NCBI RefSeq assembly: GCF_042100115.1
Contig: NC_091275.1
Location: 2,232,001-2,296,000 of the forward strand
Length of the DNA: 64,000 bases
Direction of reading: 5' to 3'
DNA from: Alternaria dauci
Lineage: Eukaryota > Ascomycota > Dothideomycetes > Pleosporales > Pleosporaceae
The translations under genes were made by a program, and so were the position numbers. Within the stretch, counting starts at the first letter, position 1; every line of letters starts with the position of its first letter. The notes beneath the pieces are model-generated. The model was given only the letters and a program-made list of their open reading frames with translations. It was not told the DNA's origin and did not search any database. Below, one piece after another: positions 44,330 through 55,627 of the stretch.

Positions 44330-45755
44330 ATGGGTGTGGCTGCAGGCGAACTCATTGTACCCTTTACGGGCGCCATCCAAGCTGCCTTCTCAGTCCTCCT
44401 GACTATTGCCTTTGGCGTTGTTGCAGCGCAATGCAATCTTCTATCTCCCGAAGCGGCGAAGCAAGTGTCGAAGCTATGTGTGCGCATGTTTCTGCCGGCC
44501 CTGTTGATCTATAAGATTGGCTCCAATTTGCATCAAGACACCGGAGTAAGATATATACCTGTCCTGAGTAAGTCCCACTCCATCATACGGTCGATGAAAT
44601 CAAGGCTTACGCGAATTGCCAGTATGGTCGATATCCTACACATTGCTTTCCGTCCTGGTCGGTCGCCTCCTTACGCGCATCTTCAAACTACCAGCCTGGG
44701 TCGCACCAGCCATCGCTTTCAACAACACAACTTCGCTCCCGCTTCTTCTCATCCAGTCGCTCAAACAGACCCAAATTCTCGATTCTATACTCATTGGTGG
44801 CGAATCCGGCAGCCAGGCTATGGATCGTGCCGAGTCGTACTTTCTGGTGAATGCCATGATCAGTAACTCGCTCACATTCAGCCTGGGTCCTAGGCTGCTA
44901 AGGCCAGGAGACGAGGATGCGTCGGACGAACAAGAAGGCGAAGACAATCAAGACGACGGTCAGGCAAACGAGGAAGGTGAGAGCAGTGACATGGAGCGAG
45001 GCCCTGACGGACTCATCAACGAGGAGACGTCTCTGCTACCACAGCGCATTACCAAGCCCACCAATCGCATCGAGAAGAGGGGATATCTCAAAACACAAAA
45101 GTGGTACAACGATTTGTCGCCGTGGCTGCAAGAGACATTGGACATTACATGGCAATTCGCCAATGCTCCGTTGCTAGGTGCCATTGTCGGCGCCGTCATT
45201 GGACTTACGCCAGCTCTCCATCGCCTCTTTTTCAGTCCTAGCAACGAGGGCGGATACCTCAACGCTTGGCTTACCACCGCTATCAAGAATATTGGCGATC
45301 TCTTTGCTTCAACCCAGATCATCGTTGTTGGAGTAAAACTCAGCACCAGCATGCTGCGAATGAAGCGCGGTGAGAATAGTGGCGAAGTTCGCAAAGGAAG
45401 TTTGGCAATCGTCACATTGATTAGATTCATCATCTGGCCCTTGTAAGTTTACAGTAGCCATAGCAAGATCATCCAGCTAATTGCCAATAGGATAAGCATA
45501 CCCTTGATCTGGGCAGTCGCATCCAAGACAAAGCTTCTCGATGCAGACCCCATGCTTTGGTTCTCGATGATGCTTATGCCTACCGGTCCTCCCGCTATGA
45601 TATTAGTCGCCCTCACTGATGTCACGGGCGCAGCCGAGTCGATGAAGATGACTGTCGCCAAGTTCCTTACCATTAGCTACGCGATATCGCCCATGATCTG
45701 CTTCGCTGTTGTCGGCGCTCTGAAAGCTACAGAAGCCGCGATTGAGCACATGTAA
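44330..45755 (+). CDS. auxin efflux carrier (AEC) family membrane transporter
   Basis: Three exons (44330-44567, 44623-45442, 45491-45755) join in phase to 440 residues. The AEC/PIN-like fold is seen as two bundles of hydrophobic helices: FSVLLTIAFGVVAA and MFLPALLIYKIGSNL at the start, a PAWVAPAIAFNNTTSLPLLL segment, then, after an acidic cytosolic loop (EDNQDDGQANEEGE), GAIVGAVIGLTPALH, and the C-terminal PTGPPAMILVALTDV typical of the family. Fungal members studied are mostly in ER or other internal membranes, and their substrates are unclear; auxin transport should not be assumed. Confidence 0.9.
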
Positions 45756-46259
45756 AAGTGCACCTATTCAAAATCCATCGCCGAGCGAGTTTCGAAGCGC
45801 GATACACTAAGAATGCCTATAAATCTGATTTCCTGCTGTCGTCGTCAGCGTCACGTGAATCACGCTTTTGATTTCCTAGATTCGTCCGAAGGAGGTATAC
45901 ATTGTATCAACCATGTGGATGTGCACAGCCTTCCTGCAGCGTTCACTAGGTCCTTCGGAAACAGCCTTACTAGGGACGTGCACGTATACGGTAGATACGG
46001 TAGATACTGTGTGCTGACGTTCTATCCGGGCCGTTTTCATTTGCATGAGGGGAAAAAGTGGGCAGGGAAAACGAAGGAGCACAAATCGCCGACAGATACG
46101 GGGTTACGAAGACATGAGGTGTTTCAACACTTTGGACATGTCGTTTCTCTTCACAGAGCTTAAACAATAGTCTACGAGAATAAATGACTCATTCAAAAAT
46201 ATGTCTATGATATTGTTGAAGCATAGACGTGCATCTTGCTTTAGCTGAGAATAAGCCGT
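45756..46259. other. intergenic region between convergent genes
   Basis: About 500 bp with two 3' ends. A duplicated 10-bp unit (GGTAGATACG) occurs near 45990. No gene supported. Confidence 0.45.
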
Positions 46260-47775
46260 TCAGTTGTTGTTGCGTCTCTTCATCACATCCAACGCTTCTG
46301 CCAGGCTAGTCGTCACAAATGGGCGCACATCCTGTCCACGGTGCGTCTCTGAATGCTGGGCCGCTGTCGGACTTCGACGGTGGTCTACCACGCCGTGGTA
46401 CGCGTAACGTAGTGCCCGCCAGAGGTCTTTGAAACTCAAAACATGGATGATGGCCCTTGTCCAGTGCATATTCCCTGGCCGAATGGCTGAGTCTTCCTGC
46501 GATGAAAGCTCCATCGCCTCATCGTCCCCACTGTCAATATCGCGGACGCCACTCTCTTCCGAATTATCGACTGCCTTGTATGTCTGGAACACGTCGTATG
46601 GGTATGCGTATAGATGAAGCATCGAGACCAGCGCCATCTCCACGCACAGCACGGTTTTTGGGATACCGACAGCTAGCGAAGGGTATGAGATACTGTCAGT
46701 CGGACTCATTGCGCCGCCTTTCTTCGTGAGATGACCAAATACGAACTAGATATGTCAGCGTCTTCTGTGCCACCGAAGTGCGGTGTCGGAGGACTTACGC
46801 TCTGCACGTAGAAGAGGAAGACTACGAGCTTGATGGCTGTGAATTTCAACAGCGGTCGATGGACAGCAAGCTCGAGCTTAGTTTGCTTGTAGAACTGCAA
46901 GAGGCAAATCATAGCAGTGACGAGTGAGATCATCTCGATAACTTGGATCTGTGTGGGAAGCGTGTTAGTATTGACCTAGAGGTTGCTTGTTGGCTACACA
47001 CCCATATCTTAGCATGATTTGCATCGTTGGAAGTCTTGCAGTAAACGTCGAGAGCTTCAGTGATGCATTTCGTGAGAGCGGCAAAGAACTTGATAACACA
47101 GAACTGGAGGATGCAAACCCAAATGATCTGTTGCATAGCGGGAGGACACGTCAGCAACATGGCAAACTAGGGGTGATTTGGTAACCACTAACGTTAAAGT
47201 ACTTGGAGCCATTAGGCGTATTGCTCGTCTTCCGACGAAGCACATATTTCCTGAATATCCGTATCGGAAACACCCACGGTTGGGGCTCAACGATGGAGAA
47301 GAGCTGCCGCACCGAATGAAGGTCGGTATGGAGGTATCTGCAGAGCAGCAGGAAGAACGAAGCGATGACGAGTGACTCGTAGAATTCGTACACTGATCCT
47401 AGGTAGATGCTAGACTCGTAGAACGGTATGCTCAAGGTACAGCAGATGGTATAGATTGGTACCATGAGCACGATGCGAATAATTCTACAGGGTTGTGTCA
47501 GTTTCTCTTGTATAGAGTAGGGCGGAGTGGCCGAAAACGCACAGCTTCTGCAACTTCGGTTGCGTGTAGTTTGTCAGATGGCGATAGACTAGATAGAATG
47601 AGAGTGATATCGCAATGATTGAGCTTGCGGTAGCTATCGTGATGAGAAGCTCATGCGCTGTCATGTTTCCAAACAGTGGCTTCTCGTGAACTACTCAAGA
47701 TCAGACAATGAATGATGAATAAACAGTTTGGAGTAGCATACCTCCCACGCTCAGAGGGTTGTCGCATTTTGCCAT
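46260..47775 (-). CDS. OST-alpha/TMEM184 (DUF300) seven-helix membrane protein
   Basis: Six exons (47775-47742, 47690-47543, 47484-47193, 47127-47002, 46948-46799, 46745-46260) join in phase to 411 residues. Family marks are HELLITIATA in the first helix, RIVLMVPIYTICCTLSI, CRYLHTDLHSVRQLF, FKFTAIKLVVFLFYVQS and, near the end, CVEMALVSMLHLYAYPYDVF. This is the order seen in organic-solute-transporter-alpha/TMEM184 proteins, which sit in the plasma membrane or vacuolar membrane. The C-terminal ~100 residues are acidic and cytosolic. An upstream in-frame extension reading PDCILGE before the ATG hints that the true N-terminus may lie one exon earlier. Substrate unknown. Confidence 0.88.
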
Positions 47776-49141
47776 CTCGCCTAGTATGCAGTCAGGGTTG
47801 GTGGATATCTACAAGTGAGGACCTGCAGTTGATGATTCGAGTAAAGACGGTGAAATGTGAACGCATTTATTGCTCAGGTCATACGTGTCCAGCGTGCTAG
47901 AATAGTGCCATGAAACTTTCTCGCAAGCTTCTCTGCATGCACAGCCATTGTGGCATCATGCATGCCTGCTTGGCTGCTGGGCTGGAGTGCCCAGGGAAAA
48001 TGATTGTAGTATCCACGCTGCGACATGGTTTGGCTGCCCCTTTCCGTGAAACTCGGCCGAGGAGATGGTCCTGAGTCTCCACGACGCTGTCCTATCAGAA
48101 GGGCTTCCCCGTAGTCTAGTATGAGCCCAAGCACCTTGTCAGAAGTATGGTCAGTACGCAATACGGACCGTCCTTGACAACCTGTTGAAATGCCAAGCCA
48201 TGAATACCAAAGTCTACTTGAAGCTGCGCCCTCCTGGTGCTTCGCGTGCCAGTGTTTGATCTTTGCCAAGCGATATGATCCTGGAGTGGACAATAATGTC
48301 AGCGCTACGTCTTCGGCCGAGTGACGCCGAGAAAGCTTGAGAGTCGAACGAATGGTCCCGAGGTCGCTATTGAATCGTGCAGGTAGCATATGTCCTCACT
48401 GTTATAAAACCGTGAAGCCTCACATCGGATCAAAGAGACTTGGACTGACTTACCACTCAACGCTACTCCAACAGTGCTATCGAGGAGACTAATAGGAAGG
48501 CGATGTAATGTCTTATTTCGCCAATGCCTCTCAACAGTTCTTCTGAAAGAGCACTGTGCGCAGGAAACTTGAATCTCGTGGCATCATGTCCCCCTGAATC
48601 CTTTCAGCGAGGCGCATTCGATCGCCTTTTTACATACGCCGGAGCTATTCAAGCAAACCCCATTCGATCTCTCATAGCGAACGAAGTCAAGTTCGCATCA
48701 TTCCGTCTCTTACTGGAGCAAACAATAAGAAAAGCCCATTCAAAGCTCGCTAGAAACACTAGACATACCTTTTGGCTAGTGTTTTCGCCCGGCTTCGGTC
48801 AAGGTGATAAACGACAGTGAGAATCTAACCAGAAACGAAAGACTTGGCGCAAACATGAACTCGGATATTCGTGACCTTGGGTTGAGAGTCGACTACCAAT
48901 TGTACCATCAACAAGTACCCGGTCGGGATATTTGGACATTCAGGTCGATCGGTCTGCTTCTGGTGGCGAATGTCGCACCTTCCTATCGAGGCTAATGGCC
49001 GTTGCGGGGTACCCTATAGATATGGTGCTAATAAAGATAGCTACCTTTTGATAGCACTTCATTTCTCGAACATAATCCTCCTCTTCCTATACGATTGTTT
49101 CTGTATACCTCCACGTCTCGTAGTGCGTGCGAAATCCCGTC
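47776..49141. other. 1.4 kb intergenic region between divergent genes
   Basis: Contains a minus-strand ORF of 171 codons (47874-48389, genuine ATG, MLPARFNSDLG) with no family motif, which I treat as unsupported, and short plus-strand ORFs. Promoters of both flanking genes must lie here. Confidence 0.45.
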
Positions 49142-50215
49142 ATGAAGATACTTGCTCTCCTGCTTCCCGTCGCCTCGTTCACGCTTGCGCATCCGCCATC
49201 TCCAAAGCCTCTTTCATGGGAGATTACACCAACAAACAGTAAACAGCAGTTTCGCGGCCTCTCGCCCGTTGATGAAAAGACCGTTTGGGTTTCAGGGACC
49301 AATGGAACTGTTCTAAGGACCACCGACTCAGGTTCGACATGGACGAACGTGTCTCCAAGATTTACGGCCACGGAGAATGCATCAGACTTCCAGTTCCGCG
49401 ACATTCAAGCCTTCTCTAGGAACCTTGCTGTGGCATTATCAATTGGTGAGGGGGATCTTTCCCGCATATACATCACAAGAGATGGCGGAGAGAATTGGAG
49501 ACGCACGTTCACCAATGAAGAAGAAGCGGCCTTTTATGATTGTATGGCATTCGAGACGAAGAAGGGAAGGGAAGGTCATGGTGTTGCCATGAGCGATCCT
49601 GTCCAAGGCAAGTTCCGGTTACTGGAGACGTGGGACGGTGGTGCGCATTGGGCCATCGTTTCAAATGCAACAATGCCGCCAGCGCTGGAGGGCGAATTTG
49701 GCTTCGCGGCTAGTGGGCAGTGTATTGAAGCTGCAGCAGGCCGATGGTACATTGCGACTGGAGGCGTTGATCCGGGACGTATCTTTTACACCACCTCCTC
49801 GAGTGTCAGCCACGGCTGGCGAGTCGCAAACTCGTCCATCGCTGGTGGCGCAGCAGCTGGAGTGTTCTCCGTACGGTTTCGCGACGCGCGACACGGTATT
49901 GCGGTCGGCGGCGATTACGAACAGCCCTCAGCCAGCAATAACACTGCCGCCTGGTCGAGCGATGGCGGTGCAAGCTGGCACAAGGCTGACTCATTTCCGC
50001 GCGGTTATAGATCGGGCGTCAGTTGGGTGCCTGGTAGGAGACAGGTAGCGGTCGCGGTGGGTACTAGCGGCTCGGATTTTACTATCGATGGAGGAAGGAA
50101 TTGGGCGGGCATCGCTAATGGAACGTTTGATGCTGTAGAGTGCGTTGGGAAGGACATTTGCTGGGCCAGCGGGTCTGGTGGACGCGTCGCGAAGCTGCAT
50201 CTACGGGGATTGTAA
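49142..50215 (+). CDS. secreted Asp-box (BNR) repeat protein, Ycf48-like propeller
   Basis: Single exon, 357 residues from the ATG at 49142; an upstream GTG at 49127 is not used. The N-terminus is a signal peptide (MKILALLLPVASFTLAHPP). Five Asp boxes (S/T-x-D-x-G-x-x-W) are readable at about 60-67, 112-119, 163-170, 272-279 and 314-321, which predicts a beta-propeller. The arrangement resembles bacterial Ycf48/'oxidoreductase'-type BNR proteins more than fungal sialidase or Vps10 proteins, and no sialidase catalytic motif is seen. The absence of introns in a gene-dense, intron-rich window fits acquisition from bacteria, but this is inference. Function unknown. Confidence 0.82.
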   Translation: MKILALLLPVASFTLAHPPSPKPLSWEITPTNSKQQFRGLSPVDEKTVWVSGTNGTVLRTTDSGSTWTNVSPRFTATENASDFQFRDIQAFSRNLAVALSIGEGDLSRIYITRDGGENWRRTFTNEEEAAFYDCMAFETKKGREGHGVAMSDPVQGKFRLLETWDGGAHWAIVSNATMPPALEGEFGFAASGQCIEAAAGRWYIATGGVDPGRIFYTTSSSVSHGWRVANSSIAGGAAAGVFSVRFRDARHGIAVGGDYEQPSASNNTAAWSSDGGASWHKADSFPRGYRSGVSWVPGRRQVAVAVGTSGSDFTIDGGRNWAGIANGTFDAVECVGKDICWASGSGGRVAKLHLRGL

Positions 50216-51065
50216 GCATCCTCCAACTACAACTCGCCATACATGAAAAATATTGCAAACATGGCCTAAATGGCGCAGTCTGCTGTGGTACCACCAAGGC
50301 GAATGGTTGCGGAGCATGCGAAGGCTGATGGAGCCAAGTAGATGGAATCTTGACATGGCTAGTGAGCGGGCCGGTCGTCTCTGCCGCTGCAGGTCTGAGG
50401 CGTCTTCGCGCCATGCTATGACCCTTGCTGCCTCCGCTCCACAGCTTATCACCCACCACTTTCGCCTTCCTGCCGCACGACCAAATGAGTTTTACACTGC
50501 CCTTATCTTAGCATGGTACAATCACACGTGCATTAGAATACTTCGATCAGCATGGAGTTTGCCTGCCTCGAGAAAATGCCCCGGTTCAGACTGATGGCAA
50601 TAGCCTGAGATGCTACCTGGCCATGCAGCAGGGCGTAAATGCAGGGGACTTTCTACCCTGCGTCCTACAGCATCAACATGGCAGATGAGCACGCTAGTAC
50701 TTCTCTCATTGTGCTCATTGGTCAGACACTTTGCATGCAAGTAGCCCTTGAGGCATCACTGCTCGACGCGATAGAGCTACTCATCTATACAGCGGCGATA
50801 TGCCTCCTAAAGATATCGAGCTAAACCTCTACATGCACTCGATGCCTGTCAGTTTACCTTCCAGACCGTCGGCATTCCCGATTATTCCTTTCATATCCCT
50901 ACAATCGATCCGTAGACCTGGTTATTCCTTCGACAAGCTTGCGCAGAATCCTGGGCTTTCATGTGCCTTGCCAAGTAATCCACGGCTGTGGAGCTATAAG
51001 AACTGACGCCTTTTTCCCACGCTGCTGGGGGATTGTTTTCACGGCTCTTTCGTTCGCTTCTCCGC
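50216..51065. other. intergenic region, nothing recognised
   Basis: About 850 bp upstream of the tyrosinase gene. Short ORFs only. Confidence 0.45.
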
Positions 51066-52416
51066 ATGAGATTGGCACTCGTCCTGGCTGGCCTGCTGGC
51101 CGTCGCCAGTGCTGCACCAAAGGCAAAGTTCATGGAGAATGACAAACTGGCCCACGAGGGCCTGGTCAACTTGAAGGCATATGTCGCTGAACACGGCTAT
51201 CCAAATGCAGAAAAATGTACTCTAGAAACTGCATATGTCAGAAAGGAATGGTATGTCTGACAGAAATGATTCGAGAGAGCTTCCGCTAACTGTGGACTCC
51301 AGGGCGTCTCTTTCAAACCCGGAGAAACGTGATTATATCAGAGCGGTGCAGTGCCTTGGGCAGAAGCCAGCGAGAACCCCAGTTGCTATCGCCGCGGGGG
51401 CAAAGAGTCGATACGACGATTTAGTCGTGACACACATTCAGCAATCGCTCTCTATTCACGGAACAGCAAACTTCCTGTCATGGCATCGGTACTTTACCTG
51501 GACATTTGAACAGATGCTCCGTAATGAGTGTGGGTACAAGGGTTATCAACCCTACTACAACTGGGCTCACTGGTCGCACGACCCAAAAAGCGGACCGTTT
51601 TTCGATGGCAGTAGATACAGTATGTCTGGTGACGGCGAGTACATTCCTGGGAGGAATTATTCTTGCTTTCCGTACGAAGACACATGCCTCATGAAGCTGC
51701 AACCTGGCACAGGAGGCGGTTGTGTCACTTCCGGTCCATTCAAAGAGTAAGCATCTTCCGGCGAATGAGCAGCACAGAACCGCGACCTTTATTGTTATGT
51801 GTGCTTACGAAATTCTAGTTGGAAGATCAATATGGGCCCTCTGCAATCAATGTTGAAGGTCCCTGGTGGTCTACCACCAAATCCACAAGCCAATGGTTTG
51901 GGCTACAACCCGCGCTGTCTTTCTCGCGACATCAGTCTACAGGCCGCAAATTCCACGCGTGACTTCGAAGTCTCCTCTCTCATCCAGATCAAAGACATTG
52001 CGCGCTTCCAAACAGTGTACCAGGGAGAGTTTGCGAAGAACTTCATGGGTGTACACACGGGTGGACATTACACTATTGGAGGAGATGCTGGCTCAGATTT
52101 CTACAACTCACCCGCAGATCCAGCATTCTTTCCTCATCACGGCATGATCGATAGAGTATGGTGGTAAGTTAACATTCCATGCAAGTCAGCTTCGATACGT
52201 ATGTTAACCGGTTCCTTATCATTCAGGACGTGGCAAAACCAAGATATTGCAAATAGACAATATGCAATCAGCGGACGCACGCTCATTGGGGGTCAAGGAC
52301 CTAACGGCACGCTCAACGACACGATCACAATGGGAAAGTATGTTGGGACGCCAAATATCACCATTGGAGATGCATTGAATACTCTTGCTGGGCCATTCTG
52401 TTACATATACTCGTAG
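51066..52416 (+). CDS. secreted tyrosinase (type 3 copper oxidase)
   Basis: Tyrosinases hydroxylate monophenols and oxidise diphenols to quinones through a dicopper centre. Four exons join in phase (introns near 51250-51302, 51748-51819 and 52164-52228) to about 390 residues. A signal peptide starts the protein (MRLALVLAGLLAVASAAP). The CuA site is visible as VVTHIQQ, SIHGTANF and SWHRYF; the CuB site as GVHTGGH and HHGMIDRVWW. A Cys-rich insertion (YSCFPYEDTC, then GGGC) lies between them. It has the short, secreted architecture without the long C-terminal extension of latent fungal tyrosinases. Substrate not predictable; laccase-like melanin or host-phenol roles are possible. Confidence 0.92.
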
Positions 52417-52651
52417 GAAATGCTGCTCTTTCGTAGTCACTTTACAATCTCCAGTCTCACGCGGAAATCCCAACACAAAGCATAGTGGTTCAAAAATATG
52501 ATATGATCTTCGAATATGCACAAAAGGTCGCATGCGCATCACCATTCAAGGGAGGAAGGCAAGGTAACCGCGGCAAGCGCACAGCATGACAATGTCAGAG
52601 TAATATTCACTGTGTAGTGATTCTAATATCCCCCCTGCGATGGCGACTTGC

Positions 52652-55323
52652 TCACTTTCTGTTCTCGATTCCACCTTTCCACTTCTCCCTCCCTAGCTTA
52701 TCAACTCCCGATTTCGCCGCATCCGCCCCGTTGAACACCACGCTCCTCGTATCACCTCTTGGCAGGATGATCTCTAGCTCCTTCCAATGCGGACTGAAAC
52801 CTTCTTGCAGTTTCTCTTCATACTGGACCAGTACTTGAGTTTCAGTCGTCTCGTACTTGACCGTGAAGACGGAGATCTTGGCCGGTGGCGGCGAAACACC
52901 ATCGTCTTCATACCAAACAGATGTATACTCTTTTCCTTTCGAAGAAGCCTTCGGAGGGAAAATCTCCACAGCACGGTAGTCGTCTTGTGGTAGATTCGCT
53001 GGATTGGTAATCTCGCCTACCGAGAGGACTTGTTCGGCACGTCCGACTGGAATTGCAGTTCCTACTTTCGCCAGCACGGGAATGCTAGATTTCCAATGCG
53101 CTGGGATATCGACCCACTGTCCAGCGTTATAGTATATCTGCGGCTCGTTGTTCAGATCTAGAAATGCGCCATCGGGGTCTGCTGAGTCCTTGGGGAGATA
53201 CATGCTAGCAGTTTCAGCACCTGGAGTAAAAACACCACCGACCAGTAATGCGTCGCCAAGCCAGTACTGTGTTTCGCCGTCGGTCAGCACCTTGTTCGCC
53301 CAGATCTCAGGATCATTCTCATATCCCCAACCAGTCCAACGTTGTGGCGGCGTTGCAGTCATATGGGAATGCAGGGCCAGCGAATACAGGTAAGGAATGA
53401 GTTCGTAACGGCGCTTGATAGTATCGCGAATCAAGCCTGTGACCTCTGGATACATCCAAGGCTCAATAACATCGCCGACACTATTGTCGTTGCCGGTCTT
53501 GAAGCAATTGATAGCGAAGCGCGGACTGTAGATGCCTTGTTGGCACCAGCGGACTAGGAGTTCGGGACTCGGCTGTGGGCCTTCGAATCCGCCTATATCA
53601 TGGCCGTAGCATTGCATCAAGCAAACCCCGGCGGTGAGAGATAACGCATTCGCTCCTTTCATGCCTGGCCAAGATGTTACGTTGTCGCCGCTCCAGGCGC
53701 TGGCACAATAGCGGAGTGTTCCGGCAGTAGCGCTACGGGTCAGGATGAACGGACGTTGTGAGGGCTCTATGTCGAGGGAGGCGTCATGTGAGGATTTACC
53801 CATCAGCTCCGTGTTGAGCGCGCGGCCCCAGAATCCAATGTCTTTGCCATAATTGCCGCTCTTGGGCTCTTGGATAACTGTTGGTTCATCCAATGCGCAC
53901 TGCCAGCCATCGTGCGGGACAGTGTATTCGTTGTTATCATTCCAGATACAATCGATGCCTTCTCGCTTCAATTGGCGGATTCCATCATACCACCTAGATT
54001 TAGGTGTAAAAAGTTAGCGCATGTCTCACATACGGTTCTTGCATGGGAATCTGCCTACCATTTGTATCCAACTTTGGAAGTGAAGTCAATATGACCACCG
54101 ACCCCGCTCTCACCACCACCCGCACTCCATAGTCTCGCCTCAGCAGATGCCAACGTCAAAGAATCCGTGAAGAATGCACCAGCCTCCTTGAGCTTTTGAT
54201 ACTCTGGATGTGTGCCCAAAACGTATGGCTTGACGTTGGCGATAAGCCTGATGCCCTCCTTGTGGTAAGCATCGATCCAGCCTTTTGGATCAGGAAACCG
54301 GTGTTTGTTCCATGTAAACACATTGCGCGTCTTCGGCTCCGTCTCTGCAACCGTATAGCCAGATGACATTTGCATGCCAGAGCAAGGGATGTCGTATTTC
54401 TTCAACTTCGCAGCAAACTCCATCATACTCTGGCTTGCGGGTGGATTGTCCGTCATTGAGTATTTCATACCGCCGGCCAGGTAGCCGAACGCCCATCGCG
54501 GGACTAGTAATGGGTAACCAACGAGATCAGCGTAAATACGCACGATGTCTGGTAGAGTCTTTCCAACTAGCAGATACTCCTCGAGGCCACCGTAGTCCTG
54601 GCGGTAGACCTTGAAACGTCCCCACATTCCATCCATTTCAGAGCCAACAGAGTAGTAGCCGCGAGCATGCGATGTTGAAAAGACACCAACACAGCCGTCC
54701 GGTGTAGCGTTGACAAGGAGTGGGATATGTCTAGACGAAGTCAGCCTATGCCTCACACGCTATTCGTACAGGGATCTTTCATACTTGTATAAGGGATCTG
54801 TGCGGTACACATCGTAGCCGAAAGAATCAGTAGCCGAGAGAACGAAGTGACGGTTCGATAGATCCATGGGTGCTGGCTTCTCGCCAAGACCAAGATGAAG
54901 TGTTCCATGATTGTACCGCGTGTAGTGGGATACTCCAGGTCCATCAGCGGCATATGAACGGTTGGGAAGATCGGTGTGGATAGGTGTTTTCTGGCCAGGA
55001 AGTGTGATTGAAACAATGGGTACACCACTTTCCCAATCCACATTCGCGGTCACGCCATCGACGGCTAATGATTTTGAAGTAGCATTTGATGTGATCACGC
55101 TTGCATTTGCATCGTCCAGGGCCTTGTTTGGCACCGGAGTTGCTCGGTGCGGTGGCAACAGGTGCTTTGGCGAGGTGAACGTTGTTCGGAATAGGCCAGG
55201 TCGTAATGCATCAAACGTGAATGTGAAGTCACCTGAGTTAGACTGCAACTGAACACCTGTCTTTGATGCTTCTGCTGCGGTGGCAGCTTGATAGCCGGTA
55301 GGAACATGCTCGAGCATTGGCAT
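52652..55323 (-). CDS. glycoside hydrolase family 31 alpha-glucosidase-like enzyme
   Basis: GH31 enzymes release terminal alpha-linked glucose or xylose. Three exons (ATG at 55323; introns near 54784-54729 and 54057-53999) join in phase to about 850 residues. There is no signal peptide, so an intracellular enzyme is likely. Catalytic regions are visible: the nucleophile loop CIWNDNNEY, in which Asn replaces the common Met of W-x-D-M-N-E, and the acid/base segment AWSGDNVTSW, followed by CYGHDIGGFEG. A GH31 N-terminal beta-domain precedes (HLGLGEKPAPMDLSNR). It is divergent from the MFS gene 305 bp away, which suggests shared control. Alpha-xylosidase or transglycosidase activity cannot be excluded. 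Confidence 0.93.
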
Positions 55324-55627
55324 GATGGAGGTCGGGTGTAGGGATGGACGTTAATGCCTGTCTTCCTTCGAGATATCGTGACTCGCACCAAGTATACTTA
55401 TAGCAAGACATTGTGATACTACTTCGTACGAAAGAACCGTGGTCCATCCTTGGCACGGAACTTTCGGCCGTGGGGGAGCACTAACTGTATTTGGCTCAAT
55501 ATAGTCAAGATCGGCAATGTCTGGGGCCCCATGGGGACGGGTATAAGTTTAGTCGGGCCATACCCACTGATCACTGCTAGAACGTCACAAATCTGCTTGG
55601 GTCCACTCCACCCTGATTTTTCTTGCA
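55324..55627. promoter_or_regulatory. shared divergent region of the GH31 and MFS genes
   Basis: A 304-bp interval between the two start codons. It contains a direct pair of CGG triplets separated by 6 bp (55456-55467) with a CCG directly behind the second, the kind of half-site used by Zn2Cys6 proteins, and a GGGGCCCC palindrome near 55523-55530. Function of either is conjecture. Confidence 0.4.

Noticed and set aside
47874..48389. 171-codon minus-strand ORF with a true ATG
   Set aside because: No family signal, no clear splice partner; cannot be joined convincingly to the OST-alpha gene downstream. Kept only as a note.
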